Source: Vespa crabro
Lineage: Eukaryota > Arthropoda > Insecta > Hymenoptera > Vespidae
Direction of reading: 5' to 3'
Length of the DNA: 64,000 bases
Assembly: GCF_910589235.1 (NCBI RefSeq)
Contig: NC_060959.1
Span: forward strand, 11,202,907-11,266,906
Below the pieces are notes generated by a model. The model had not been told where the DNA came from and ran no database searches. It was given only the letters and a program-made list of their open reading frames with translations. This document shows, one piece after another, positions 50,756-63,158 of this stretch. Numbering within the stretch: the stretch's first letter is position 1; each line of letters opens with the position of its first letter. Both the position numbers and the translations under genes were made by a program.

Positions 50756-51481
50756 GATAGGTCAAAATTATTACACCTGTCGATCGAAAACTAGCGTTCC
50801 ATGTAAATAACTTTTATTTTATTTTTTTTTATTTTTTTTTTTTTTTTGAATAGTCCTACAAGGAAAAATTTGAGATAAATATCTGTACAATAATATAACG
50901 AGCTATCGATCAATCGATCTATCGTAAAGATTAAGAATTGTGTATACGATCTAATTAGCAATAGATGTTTATACTTAATGAATATTTAAAAGTCCTTTCA
51001 ACGGGTTTCATTAACGATTTTGCCGTCACACTTGGCTAAGATCATTCGTAGCTCGGTTATTCAACATGGTTTAAATCTTGGATTAGAACGTGAATTACAA
51101 ACGAAGGAGGATGTAAATGACGATGCTTAAGCCTTTTAAGGTCGTAATTTTGAAACGTTTGAGAAGATGTATACGAGCACAGAAGCCATATGCGTCCTCG
51201 AAATGGCAGTGAAAGCGAAAGAAATGTGATACTCACGGGGATTAGAAGAGGAGAGTTGAGTTGTAGTAAGGGATGTCCTCGCGTGTAAATCAGTCGACAA
51301 GGTCGAGAAAAACTCGCTCGAATTCGAAACACGTAGCTTGTTTTACGAGCCGAGGTACGAGAGAACCGTACTTGTAAGCTCTCGAGTTCGCTTCCCTAAA
51401 CAGAATAACACGTGGTCGAGGAAAAGTTTTGTGAGAAAGAAAGGAAGAAACTAGAGATTCGTACAGAGCCATACTATTCAT

Positions 51482-51485
<4 letters not shown>

Positions 51486-51520
<35 letters not shown>
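51486..51520. repeat. (CT)n microsatellite
   Basis: About 17 CT units. Confidence 0.88.
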
Positions 51521-51521
<1 letters not shown>

Positions 51522-52353
51522 TTCACTTTTTTCGTTTCTTTTTTCTATTTCTTGTTTTTATTTCTAACGCAATACGAGCGTGTTCCCGTTCCTTGTTTTC
51601 CATTGAAAAAAACATAAACAAAAAATAATCGTTTGAAAGGTGAGCCTCGTTACACGCACGTAAACGAGATTTGATTTACGAGCTTACGAATTCTCTTCGT
51701 TTATTCACCGTGCTCCTCCTCTCCGTGATTTCTAAAACAGTCACGCTTGATACTCCATACTCAGAATCAGTCAGTTCGATTGTTCTTTTCTTTCGGGACG
51801 AGGATTACGGCGTACGGTTGTTCCTATTACGTTCGATCGACGATCAAAATTCAATCGAGCGATAATAATAATAAAATGTTCCTTTGATCATTTTCGTTGA
51901 AATAAAAAGAAATAAAAAAACGTCTATCACGATGGCCATGAATTCGAAGATAAATTCGTAGCTGACAGACATGGCGAATAAAGTCTTTCGAACAGAAAGA
52001 AAAATATATACATCGTCGTTCTTTTGTGCTAGTCCAGAGTCGTGTCAACATGATTCGGTTATCTACATCTAGAGAAAAAGAAAGAAGAAAAAACGAGGCG
52101 GGGGAAAAAGACGAAATAAAAAAAGAAAAAAAAAACAAAAAAAAAAGGAAAGAAAAAAGAAAAACATCATGCGAAAGTCCATCGTAGTACACCTCGAGCT
52201 TTGACGAAAAAAAAATTCGACATGTGTACGGACGGTGGTCGGTCAAAAAGAGAAAAAGGGTGCTGACCCCTCGCTACGGGGTGCACAGCAGGGTGCCGTT
52301 AGCTCGCGTCTTTAAACTCTGTTTTAAGCCTATCTCTGAACGAGGTCCCGTTG

Positions 52354-52356
<3 letters not shown>

Positions 52357-52388
<32 letters not shown>
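52357..52388. repeat. (CT)n microsatellite
   Basis: About 15 CT units. Confidence 0.88.
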
Positions 52389-52390
<2 letters not shown>

Positions 52391-52508
52391 CCACTCCTTC
52401 ATACACTCTCTCATGTTAGTTCGTGTTTTCTAGGTGGCTTGCCTTGTACGAGATTATATGTCCTAAGGGACGAAGATCTCTTTGAGAAATCCCGCAGGCA
52501 TATAAATT

Positions 52509-52509
<1 letters not shown>

Positions 52510-52542
<33 letters not shown>
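52510..52542. repeat. (CT)n microsatellite
   Basis: About 15 CT units. Confidence 0.88.
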
Positions 52543-52544
<2 letters not shown>

Positions 52545-53204
52545 GCATTTCTATATTCCTAAGTCGCGTGCTTACTTCAATTTTATCGAATATATAATAG
52601 AAAAAAAAGGAGAGAGAGAGAGAGAGAGTACGTGTTTCTCATATAAAACGTGCAAATTTCACAAAAGAAATTATTGTGATAAAAGTAAAAATGAAGTGTG
52701 AAGGGAAATAATTAAGAAGGGGGATAATTAAAACACCTTTACTTTTTACGATTATATGTTTATCTTACTGATGCAAATACAAAATATGTAATTATGTAAA
52801 ACGCGACAAGCGATATATAATTAACTACTCGTTCGTGTCCTAATTAATTACCATAAATCTGTACTGGAAGGTATGAACAATCTTCGAACGTTTAATGTAC
52901 GCAGTAACGTTATCCGTTTTCTGCCTCGACGAGGTAGAAAATTGTATGCGAAAGTAAAATGGCGTATATAGAAACGGTGGTAGGCCAAGCATGTATATAT
53001 ATATATATATATATATCTTTCTCTCTTATCCATACTTGTCGCAGAACTATCAGGAGCTTGCGATTATCGATTATTCGTAAGATCCTGCCGAGAGAAGAGG
53101 CTATAAATCACGTCGTTGGTGATCGTTGCAACGGCAACGATCGTTCGCAGCCGTGTATGAAGCAACAAAATTCGACGAAGGACTTTACGTGCGACCGCGT
53201 TCTT

Positions 53205-53325
53205 GCGTTTCTGGCGCCATTAAATGGCAGGTCTGGCCAATAGCGGCGCATAAGTGCCGGCAGTCGTATTTGCATACTCAGTTAGCGGCATTCCAGACGC
53301 TGAGGTATAAGAGTTAGGCGTGTAA
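53205..53325. promoter_or_regulatory. Candidate cis-regulatory island
   Basis: GC-richer and repeat-free. It holds a palindromic GCCATTAAATGGC, a GGCCAATAG CCAAT element, a POU/octamer-like ATTTGCATA and a SMAD-like CCAGACG, all within 120 bp. Confidence 0.3.
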
Positions 53326-54346
53326 GCGCGGAAGAACGCCAAAGATATCGATGGAAATCCGTTCCGTTCGGGGAAAATCATCGTGTTACCTGCGAAACGT
53401 TCTTTTCGATCTCCTTTTAGTTTCTTTCTTTCTTACTTTTTTTTTTGGTTTTTCTTTTTCTTTTTTCTTCTTCTTCTTTTTTTTTATTCTCAATAGTACA
53501 GTTCAACGTATCGTAACAACAAAACGGTCTGCGCATCGTTCTATCTTCGTTTCTTCCTACATTTTTTACCTACATACGTTTTTTTCTTTTTTTTTTTCCT
53601 TTTTTTTTTTTCATACAACAGATAATTATGCTACTACTACCTGTCCGCGTAGTTGTTGAAGTGTGACCGTTTCGTGTGATATTTTTAACGCCATTAAATG
53701 CTTAATTCAGTCAATAACTATTTGCTGTTTGTGCATTTGCTTGAATAGCAAATGCATAGCAACGGTCAACCATGAGCGACCCTAACTTCCGTCATTCTTT
53801 GTCAATAATTTTTCCAAATGCCAAAAGATCATAGTTTTTGTTTTTTTCCAGTGATTTTTATAACGTTTAATATTCATTCCGTCCGGTGACTCTCGTTTCA
53901 TATAGAAATATATACTCTATTGAGGAAAAGGTGACTGGGAGGGGAGTTGTAACATAATCGTTACTCATCAGGGAAAATGCAAATTCGAGAGAACGTACAT
54001 CTCTTTAAATATATATTCGTGTGAAAAAAATCGCGTGCTCTCTTTTTTCTTGCTGTCACATTAGGGAAGGTCGAACATTCGTCATTCGGATAAATTATTA
54101 CGCATGTCTATTGGTATCAAAACGTAAATTATTTTCTTCGTTCTCGTCGAGTGAAAAACGCGGGTTACATTTCGTATTAAACGAAGGAAATGAGTTATCG
54201 TGTCCGTTGAATTATTTATAAAGGCTATTGAATTAAAATGCTCGATATTCAAGGCATTCGTCATATTACGTCAAGGGGTATAGTGCGATAAAATTTAGAC
54301 GCTAATTCATTTGTATCTTCTCTTATAATCGCAACGTAATTGCTAT

Positions 54347-54392
54347 AATTTAAGACTATGTGCTTTATCGTACCTGCTCATAGTCTTAAATT
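54347..54392. repeat. Perfect 14-bp inverted repeat
   Basis: AATTTAAGACTATG (54347-54360) and CATAGTCTTAAATT (54379-54392) are exact reverse complements; the stem continues two base pairs inward (GC/GC) after a T/T mismatch. Confidence 0.9.
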
Positions 54393-54850
54393 TGTATGCG
54401 CCATATACAAAGCTCTCTCAGTTTGTTCGTTGCTACGAATAAAATTTTACGAGGTATAAAATGATTTAGGATCAGTCATATCGACGGTTAATACAAATAT
54501 TATCTTACTCTTATCAAATGGAAAAATGTTTATCCAACCGTTCATTATCAGCCGATTATCGTTTTAAGGAATTCGATAATTCGTATATCGGACGATGTAA
54601 GTACTTAATTAATTTACAAACACTTCCCTTTCTTCGCCGAGACGACGAGATAACGATTTATTTCGTACGACGAAGTAACATCGAATGACTCGGGATTGGT
54701 ACTTTCTCAGAAAATGACATCATTAACTTTGCTCGTGAACGATGTGACGTTTTATCATCCTATCCTTCTTCCGTATCTTCTAACGTATTCACGAGCATGT
54801 CGCAAATCTCTAAGCCTCTTAACTTAATAAAATTTAGACTCTTTAAGCGG

Positions 54851-54880
54851 GCTAGCTAGCTAGCACGCGCGCGCGCGCGC
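54851..54880. repeat. (CTAG)n followed by (CG)n tract
   Basis: Three overlapping GCTAGC palindromes are followed by (CG)7, a Z-DNA-prone sequence and a rare CpG-dense spot in AT-rich DNA. Confidence 0.9.
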
Positions 54881-56750
54881 CCCGCAACGTCTCTGTAATC
54901 CGTATTTACTCGTCATAAGTTTTTGAAGAATTTAGAGACGAACGATAAAAGCCGACAGGACAGTCGTTTAACGCGAAAGAGCTCGCGAGAGAACAACGGG
55001 AATAATTCCAACGAGGATGTTAATTTATGCTCCTAACATTTTTTTCTATTTATTTATGTATGCATGTATGTATAAAATGACTTTTAATGTCAAATCCAAT
55101 GACGATCGATCGATCGATCGTAATACCAAATGTAAATTATTATCGTTTACGTATGTTTGAGAAAAAAAAATATCGCTAAATATGCACGAACGGTCGATCG
55201 GTATTAAATAATAATTCATGAAAGCGTACGTACAATTAACAAAATGTTCGAATTTTCGAGCAAAATAAAAGTCGATTTCGACTACCTCGGTAGAGTCGCT
55301 CTTTTTCGAACGTAATGGCGAGCCGAGACCGTCATCATCATGGGACGATTTCTTGCTCGGATTAAGCAGCGTGACCAGGCGGATTTTCCCTCGTGGAATT
55401 CGAGCAACAAGTTCGATGAGACTCGACGAGAAATATATTAGAGGATAAAACCAAGGACAAAGAGAGAATTATCTCTCAAAGATCTTTACAAGTTCATTCG
55501 AGAGGATTATCGACGATCGTTCTAAAATTCGATCTTTAATGACCGAAGAATTTCTTATTTCTCTCTCGTTCTTTGGTATTAGCTCGACTGACAAAGGATC
55601 TTTCGAATTTCACGAATCGCAAATACATCTTTTAGGTGGATTCTTTAGGATATAACCAAAGAAAGAAAAAAGAAAAATGGTCCGAAGAATTTTAAAGAAA
55701 GCTGAAAAGATTTTCAGAACCATTTGTAAAACAATTGTAGGATCGAAGAGAGCCGTCATGTGTCGAACATATGACGCTCCTTCCCTTCGAAGAAATCACC
55801 GAGTAAATTTATGTTAGTTTCCAATTAGGGATTAACATAAATCGTGTGAATTCGATCACTTCTAAATAAAAAAAAAAAAAAAAAAAACTATGAATATACG
55901 TAAAAGATTAGAAATGTTATATCCACGTTTGTAATATAGTAGATAAATAATTATGCCCGTGTATACGTCTACAAACATTTTTCATTCGCTTCCATTACGT
56001 ATTAGAATCGGATCGATGAATAATGCATCGAATTCTATGGGTCTATAATATAGAATAATATAGTCGATTCCTCGAATCCATGCCCATATTCAAAGCAATT
56101 TACCTCCTACCTAACATCCCCTAATTTCATGCATTTCGATGCAAACTATCTCGTAGGGGTTGCCCACAATGACTTTTTGTCTTTATATGCTTCTTACCTT
56201 GGAATAAAAATAAATATTCGAAATTGTTTGAAAAGATTGTCGACGAACTCATAATTCTTGTATCAATAAACGACGTTTCATTTCATTGGATCACTAGTAC
56301 CGCTAATTGCTTTTTTAATTTATTACCGAGATAATAGATGCGAAAAGATATGAATCATTGTTTACGAAAAATATCATTGTTTCCACACGACCTGGATTTC
56401 GAGTGATCTTTTTCCTCGAAAAATTGTGAATCGATTGTGCAAATCGAAAGAGCCAAGAGGAGGTATATTAAATAATATTCTTATACGTAGAACTTGCGAC
56501 AGAGGTAATTCCAAAAATGGCTTAGAAAATAACATTTAATCGGAAACGGACCGAGTACACTTGTAAGAAACATAATCTCGTTGTAATCTGTACTCTCGTC
56601 GATCGGTTATATCTCTTCGTATTAGAATCATCGAGGTCGTTTGAAATGCAGCTGGCGATCGATCGATCGATAGAAATATTTCCACACGTTTTATAGGATC
56701 GTTGGGGGAAGTAGAGATGTCTCGCGGCTTACTCGTTTCTCAAAGAACAC

Positions 56751-56754
<4 letters not shown>

Positions 56755-56790
<36 letters not shown>
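56755..56790. repeat. (CT)n microsatellite
   Basis: About 17 CT units. Confidence 0.88.
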
Positions 56791-56793
<3 letters not shown>

Positions 56794-57220
56794 GCCCCTC
56801 TTCCTCTCCCTTTCTTTTTCTTGCGAGCAGTTGAATGTGTCTACTTTACATCGTATTCGATCGTAACGAGTGACAGTCTCGGTAACGAGATACGATGTTC
56901 CACCTTACGAAAAGCGTAATCTCGAGATCGGTTGCCTTCGCGTATTACTTGGCATCGAGTCGCGTTATCAAAACGACAGCGAGACCAAATGTGGCATCGT
57001 AAGAGAGTACGCGGAGTAAGAGAGAAAGAGAAAATGAGAGAATCTACAAGCCGGAACTCTTTCTTCGTCTTCCTCTTCGTCTCCATGAGTGAGACGATGT
57101 GAGACAAGAGGGCTTACGTATCTAGAGTAATTTACCTGTCGGATTATCACCACGGAATCGCGTCTCAATTACTGCACTGTCACGACGTCTGACAGTTCTA
57201 CACAACTCCGACGTTTTTTG

Positions 57221-57224
<4 letters not shown>

Positions 57225-57253
<29 letters not shown>
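57225..57253. repeat. (CT)n microsatellite
   Basis: About 14 CT units. Confidence 0.88.
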
Positions 57254-57256
<3 letters not shown>

Positions 57257-57884
57257 CTCTCTTCTCCAACTATGTTACTCTCTGACTCTCATCGAGCAAA
57301 GGAAATCGATGTCACTCCGATAATATCGGACGAGTTTCGTAATTCAATTACTTTCTGATTGTCCAGTTATTTTGCTTCGAAATTTCACCGAATAGTCTGA
57401 CACGAAATAAGATAAGAAGAATGTAACGGAATCAAACGCGTTGAGAGATTTTTAATAATTTTAATAAGAGAAAATTATACACAGACCGTCCGTTCAAGAT
57501 GATAAATCGTTAAGCTAACGTTCTACTTCTTGAGCTCGTTAATTGATTCCTCTCGTTATGATTACACCTCACAAATTAACTTCAATGTAATTAATAAGAA
57601 AATGAACGAACAGAAGAATATATCATAAGTCAACGAGCTTAAACTTACTTAGACGTTCGAACGATTGATTTACACTCCATGCGGCACGATCCGTCTCGGT
57701 TTATACTTACACTTGCCATCGTAGACAAAATATTAGCAATAAATGATGATACTTGGAACCCATTGTTCCTGTCGGAGAAAATCGGAATCGATAACACGGC
57801 GTTAGAGAAGGAACGGAGAGAGAAGGGGGACCGTGCTAAAGCTAAAGTATCGAACGGGGCGATAAGGAAAACGATCTATCGGAT

Positions 57885-58296
57885 ATATGAGCCGTTGATT
57901 TCGAAAGTGGGGCAAGTCCATTTTATGTTATTGCTTAGATATTTAATGGTTTATATTTGAATGGATTTAAAAATATTAAATAAGCAGTAATAGACTTATT
58001 TTATATTTTTTCTGGACTTATTTCATGTAAATTTAATATGCAATAATGTTTATTTGTGTTGGGTCAAAAAAAATCATGCTCTTGGTATGCGCCAATGGGC
58101 TTGCCTCGCTCTCATAATCAATTCACAATAAATATCGTTCTCGAAATAAATTACTGGTAACAAATTTATAATGATATTAAAAGATATTTATCGTGATTAA
58201 AAATATACATTTTATGTTAATTTGTAATAAGAATTAGCTTTAACTATACTTTTCAGAAAATGGACTTGCCCCACTTAGAATATCAACGGCACATAT
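57885..58296. mobile_element. MITE-like non-autonomous DNA transposon with ~40-bp terminal inverted repeats
   Basis: The left arm (57885-57924) and right arm (58257-58296) are reverse complements over 40 bp with a few mismatches. They contain a perfect 20-bp core, AAGTGGGGCAAGTCCATTTT, and an outer GCCGTTGAT block. Total length is ~412 bp with an AT-rich interior and no transposase ORF, which is the usual form of a miniature inverted-repeat transposable element. A clean target-site duplication is not obvious; the exact ends could lie a few bases away. Superfamily is not assigned. Confidence 0.7.
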
Positions 58297-58501
58297 GTTG
58301 CCTTTCTTTTTATTCTTAAAATCGAACGTTGAACTTCGTTGGACTTGATGAAAGAAAAGAAGAGAAAAGAAAAAAATAAATAAATGAAATTGACAAATAA
58401 TACAATTAAGATTATTTTAATTTACGATAAATAAGAAAGGTCCAATTTTTTCGTCGAAAGATTTCGATTAGGATTGAAATATTAACAGAATGTTTGAATG
58501 G

Positions 58502-58522
58502 CGTAAGCTTTGAAAGCTTACG
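58502..58522. repeat. 10-bp palindrome with a 1-nt centre
   Basis: CGTAAGCTTT and AAAGCTTACG flank a single G, about 200 bp right of the MITE. Confidence 0.9.
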
Positions 58523-58867
58523 ACAGTTTGACAAGTGAGTCTAAGAGTTTCCTTAAATAAAACCCACTCGTTTTTCTTATCGCTTGTCCTTATCGATTTA
58601 ACTTACAAAGGTACAAACAAATCGTTCTCTAAACGACAAGTCCGTACGCTAATTCATTCGAGAATGGTCGCGCCGATAAAACATTGCCTGACGCGAAGCC
58701 ACGTGGATATGATAAATAGATCCGGCAGTTTTACGTTGAAATTTAAATGCTCGAACGATGAGCCACGCGACGAGTCGATCGTAAAGTGTCGTGAATATCC
58801 ATTTATAGAGAATGTTAAAATGGAATTTCTCCGTATGCCTGTTTACTTTTCTTCTTTTCTCCTTTCT

Positions 58868-58900
58868 ATATTTTTTTTCTTCTTCTTCCTCTTCTTCTTC

Positions 58901-58932
<32 letters not shown>

Positions 58933-58934
58933 TT
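58868..58934. repeat. (TTC)n polypyrimidine tract
   Basis: Imperfect TTC/TCC trinucleotide repeats over about 65 bp. Confidence 0.9.
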
Positions 58935-59920
58935 CATACAACGCGCCTCGTGTGTATTTATTTTCCATTTCAAGAATCAACGAATAAGGAACGATCGACT
59001 AATTAATTTTAATTACTCGTCGAATATAGCGGTAATAGTTGAAAATATTTGAAAAATTTACCACCTAGAATATCGTATAAACTTTGTCATTCATCGTTCA
59101 TTCATTATGGTCGAGCGTATTTAATGGGAATTCTTTCCCTTTCATTTATCAGGAATGTGTCCTTAGGTCGGACCGACCGTCGTCGTCGTCGTCCCTTCTG
59201 TTAGAGATAAAAAAAAAAAAAAGAAAGAAAGAAAGAAGGAGAAAAAAAAATGCTCTTTTCGTTCGTAGCGAGAGAAAATAGCCGAAGGTGCATCTGCGGT
59301 TCGGATGCAGAGAGAAAAGAGTAAGAGAGATAGTCTATCTAACAAGCCGCTCTGAAATTATGCAAGGTGCAAGGAACGCGTTGTTTGTCTAACGATCGAA
59401 AGGATAAATACGAGGTTCCGTAGGAAGTACCAATTATGAGGAGACCTGTCTTTTTGTGAAATTACGTACGGCTGCCGAGGGCAGACTGCCGTTTATTGGT
59501 TCGATCTATGGTTAATGATAGACAGACGCATGTCGATTGGCACTGTCTATCGAAAAAATGTAATAGCTCTTACTTACGGTTTGTAAATGTGCGTATATGT
59601 GCGTGTACGAGTTGCCTAGATTTCTCGATCAGCTACGAAGTCATGCAAGAACATGTCGTTTGAAAGATAGTAAACAAACTATTGAGAGTAAAGGACGTCC
59701 CTGAAAGTAGGCAAACTACGAGTTTTATTCAACAACGGGTTTTAACAATGTGTCCTTGGCAAGGACCAACGACGTTTAGATCAGAATGAGATTCACACGC
59801 GAGATCACGCAGCGGGAACAATGGACCCCGTTGTTCACGATCCGTAGCCACTAATCGCGTCAAAACACGCGTTAAGGATCATCCTGGCCGACAGCCGACA
59901 AACAGAGACGGCAGACCGGA

Positions 59921-59992
59921 TGGACGGACGGGCGGACGGACGGACGGACGGACGGGCGGACGGACGGACGGACGGACCAACGGACGAAGGAA
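59921..59992. repeat. (GGAC)n tetranucleotide minisatellite
   Basis: About 16 GGAC units with a few GGGC variants; GC-rich and CpG-bearing, in contrast with the AT-rich surroundings. Confidence 0.92.
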
Positions 59993-61829
59993 CGAAGGCG
60001 GACAGACACGAGCGGTGAAGAGAAACCATGTTGATGCCTGCCGGCTTTAGATCAGGTTGAGTGAGTTGTTTCTCTCGAATCCATTCTCCCTTCTGTACTC
60101 GGACCACCTCCTTCGTTTTCTCTCCTATCTTCTTCTTCTTCTCCTCCTCATCACTATATACTCGTCTTCTTCTTCGAGATAATGCTTGGCTACTCCTCGA
60201 CTGCTTTTCTTATTCGAGCTATTCTACTCGTCTCGAAATTCAAATTTTATGATAAACTTGATCGTTTTATACGAGATACAAGAATATCATAAAACGACGA
60301 TGGAAAATGACTATTTAACGATTAATGTTAATATTATAACTTTCATTTGGTACTCTTATCCAATTAGGATAACAAGTAAATTCGTAGTATATTCCTTGAC
60401 CAGGTGTATCGTCGTTAAATACGTTCTACTCGAGCATAAACAATCGATGGCTAGACAGGAGTAAGTCATCCACGGTAGTGGAGGAGGGGCGTTTGGTAGG
60501 AGGACGGTAAATTCTCATGTGGATAAATTACGAGGTGAAGATAAATCGTTAAGGTGGAGTCTGAAAATCGGTAGGCGGTGTTAGAATTCTAGTTGCAACT
60601 TAGCTGCCCACGCAGCTTCACCTTCTTATATAATATGTACATCTATATACATATATATATATATATATGTATGTACGTACATACTACTCATACTTATAGA
60701 TATTCTTGGAACGATAATTGTTAGCGACTTTAAAAGCGCTAAGAAAAGTGACGGGACCGTTGTATTGTCTCTTGTAAGAAGTGTACGCTTCTTAACGAGC
60801 AACCGTGGAACGATGAAATTCAATTCTAAATGACTTGAATCTCATCCGAGATTAGGTACGTGACGTGAAATAAACTCAGGAGTAATGCGTTTTACGGTCT
60901 TTTCTCGTTTTCTCTCTTTAACTCTTACGGTTCTTGCTAGAATACGATTTTGATTGCGCTATTAAACGATCGAGGAAAGAAAAAGGAAAAAAAAAAGAAA
61001 GAAAGAAAGAAAGAATAGAAAGAAAGTAAGAAAATCTCATTGCACTATCATTTCCTCGAGATGCGTTTAACCGATGTCGAGAAGGTGGAAAAATTCATTT
61101 GAAAATATCTAAAGAAAATTCAATCGACAAGATTGATAATCAATATATATTCAGATAATAATATTCAGAATCCGTTTAATAATAAGCTCAGTGACGATTT
61201 ACTCGGCGTTTTAACGAACGTTCGATAAAACTCACCCTCTTGAAGGGAGCAAGCACGTCGTCCTTTGGTCTCGTTGACCGAAAGATTTATGAGCAACGGG
61301 GAGACTCCGAAGGAGGAACTGCCACCGTGCGTTTGTGATACGCCTCGTGGATCGCCAACCGAGCGGAAATAAACGTCTCGTAAACCTGCTCGGCGCTTAA
61401 GAACCGACGCGAGGCCTTTTCATATATTTTTTTTTCTTCTCTCTGTCTCTCTCTCTCTCTCTTTCTATCTCTCTAGTAGTCCTGAACGTGGGCCTCATGC
61501 AAACGACGATGCTGCGGATCGTTCGGAGAGCGTGATAGAAAAAGAGAAAAAGAGAGAACCAGCTTTCCGCGAGTTTCTTCCTCTCCGACTCGCAACGAAT
61601 CGTATCTCGATAAAAGTAGTTCGAACGACCGACTCGATCAACGACCCTTCTGTTTTTCATATTTCACCCAGATAATTGGATCACATGATTCTTCTTTTCA
61701 TCTTTTCTTCTTTTTTCTTTTTTCTTTTTTTACCGATTTTAAAATATTCCATTAATTCCTTTAATTAATCTTCAAAACTTTAGAGAGGTGGGAAGGATTA
61801 CTTTGCACTTTTCATGTTCGTCGACTCCT

Positions 61830-61831
<2 letters not shown>

Positions 61832-61871
<40 letters not shown>
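61832..61871. repeat. (CT)n microsatellite
   Basis: About 20 CT units. Confidence 0.9.
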
Positions 61872-61874
<3 letters not shown>

Positions 61875-62028
61875 CTTTTATACGATAATATATAAAAGGG
61901 ACTTTACTTCTACAGTAGAAATTCTAAATGGATTCGCAAATTTGAAATTATTCTGTTCGTTTCGGTAGGACGATCGAAGCTCGTTAGTAAGATTATATGT
62001 AATTGAGAAAAAAGGATTTTTGTACCTT

Positions 62029-62048
62029 CTCTCTCTCTCTCTCTTTCC

Positions 62049-62079
<31 letters not shown>
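62029..62079. repeat. (CT)n(CA)n compound microsatellite
   Basis: A CT block (62029-62044) is followed by a CA block (62049-62070) and TACACAC. Confidence 0.88.
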
Positions 62080-63108
62080 CCTCTCACCCTTTTCCTCTAT
62101 CTTCATTATATACTCTCGTAATTCGCACGAAATCGAAAGATTCGCGAGTTATACTAATGGTGCGAGAGAAGCAACTGGGATGACCAGTCGGGGCTCACAT
62201 AACGACCGTACCGATATTATCTCGCTCATGTAAACGCGTATTGAAAAGCGGTTTAAGCGTTCGATATAACCGAAAAAAAGGATCGAAGCCGTCATGCGAT
62301 ATATATACATACCCCGAACCACTCGGCAAAGAGGATTCTAACGAGTCATCGGTATATCCGTGCCGAAGGGCTTGTGGATCGATCGAGGAGGACCCTCGTC
62401 GATATAAGGTCCGACCAGATGGTTATCTGAGTTATAGCACGAGGCATGACTTCTCCGTCGCGTTATCGTCCTTTCTATGCTTTACCAAGTAATTTGCTAC
62501 ACTGTCCAGTCTAAACATTGAACCATCTCTCTGGCAATACAGGTAATACGTCTTTGACGATATATCAACAGATAGATGGTATCGACATTTGAAATCTATA
62601 TATTTGAACTTGTTATCTTTTAATCAATATATTTGTGAAATTTTCAGATTATTCTTCTTTTTGCGATAATGATCGTGTAATCGCATTCATCGTATAAATA
62701 TTTTTTGAACGCAATTGTACGGTTTAGGGTAGGACGAGGGAGAGAGAAGGGGAAAGAGGGATGGTTCGAATTTTGATAAGCAATTAATAGACCTGATAAA
62801 ACATTCCCAAATGTTCTGATGCTCGACACCTACCTACGAAGGCTATCGGATTATTATCAGAATACTGCGCAATGAAATATCTATATAAGGTATGATCACT
62901 GAAGCATGTAACGTTGCAGGGCGTCCTTAATTAATGACACGCCTTTTCATGCATGGTATTCGTGCCAATAATAATCACCCGACGAGAAACACGTTTTCTA
63001 AACGGGAGGCATCGTTGCGACGAGACAATACGAATCTATAAATCATATCTTTACTCGTGAACACTCGTAATGAATGGGATTTTATGTCGAGTGAAAAAGC
63101 GAAGGAGT

Positions 63109-63111
<3 letters not shown>

Positions 63112-63155
<44 letters not shown>
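63112..63155. repeat. (GA)n microsatellite
   Basis: About 22 GA units. Confidence 0.9.

Positions 63156-63158
<3 letters not shown>

Larger units (their letters stand above)
40992..57884. other. Non-coding region with microsatellites and putative regulatory islands
   Basis: About 17 kb without a supportable coding exon. Several minus-strand sequences match splice donors well (44686, 45074, 51236, 57134 areas) and might end non-coding upstream exons of the spaetzle-like gene, but this cannot be shown from sequence alone. Confidence 0.5.

Noticed and set aside
56841..57168. Minus-strand ORFs of 66-88 codons
   Set aside because: No domain or signal peptide; kept only as a possible non-coding upstream exon because of the nearby CAG|GTAAAT donor.
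58535..58987. 150-codon plus-strand ORF right of the MITE
   Set aside because: Its second half is a TTC/poly-T tract reading as Phe/Ser, and the first half has no recognisable features.
59835..60107. Minus-strand ORF rich in SVRPSARP repeats
   Set aside because: Translation of the (GGAC)n minisatellite, not a protein repeat.
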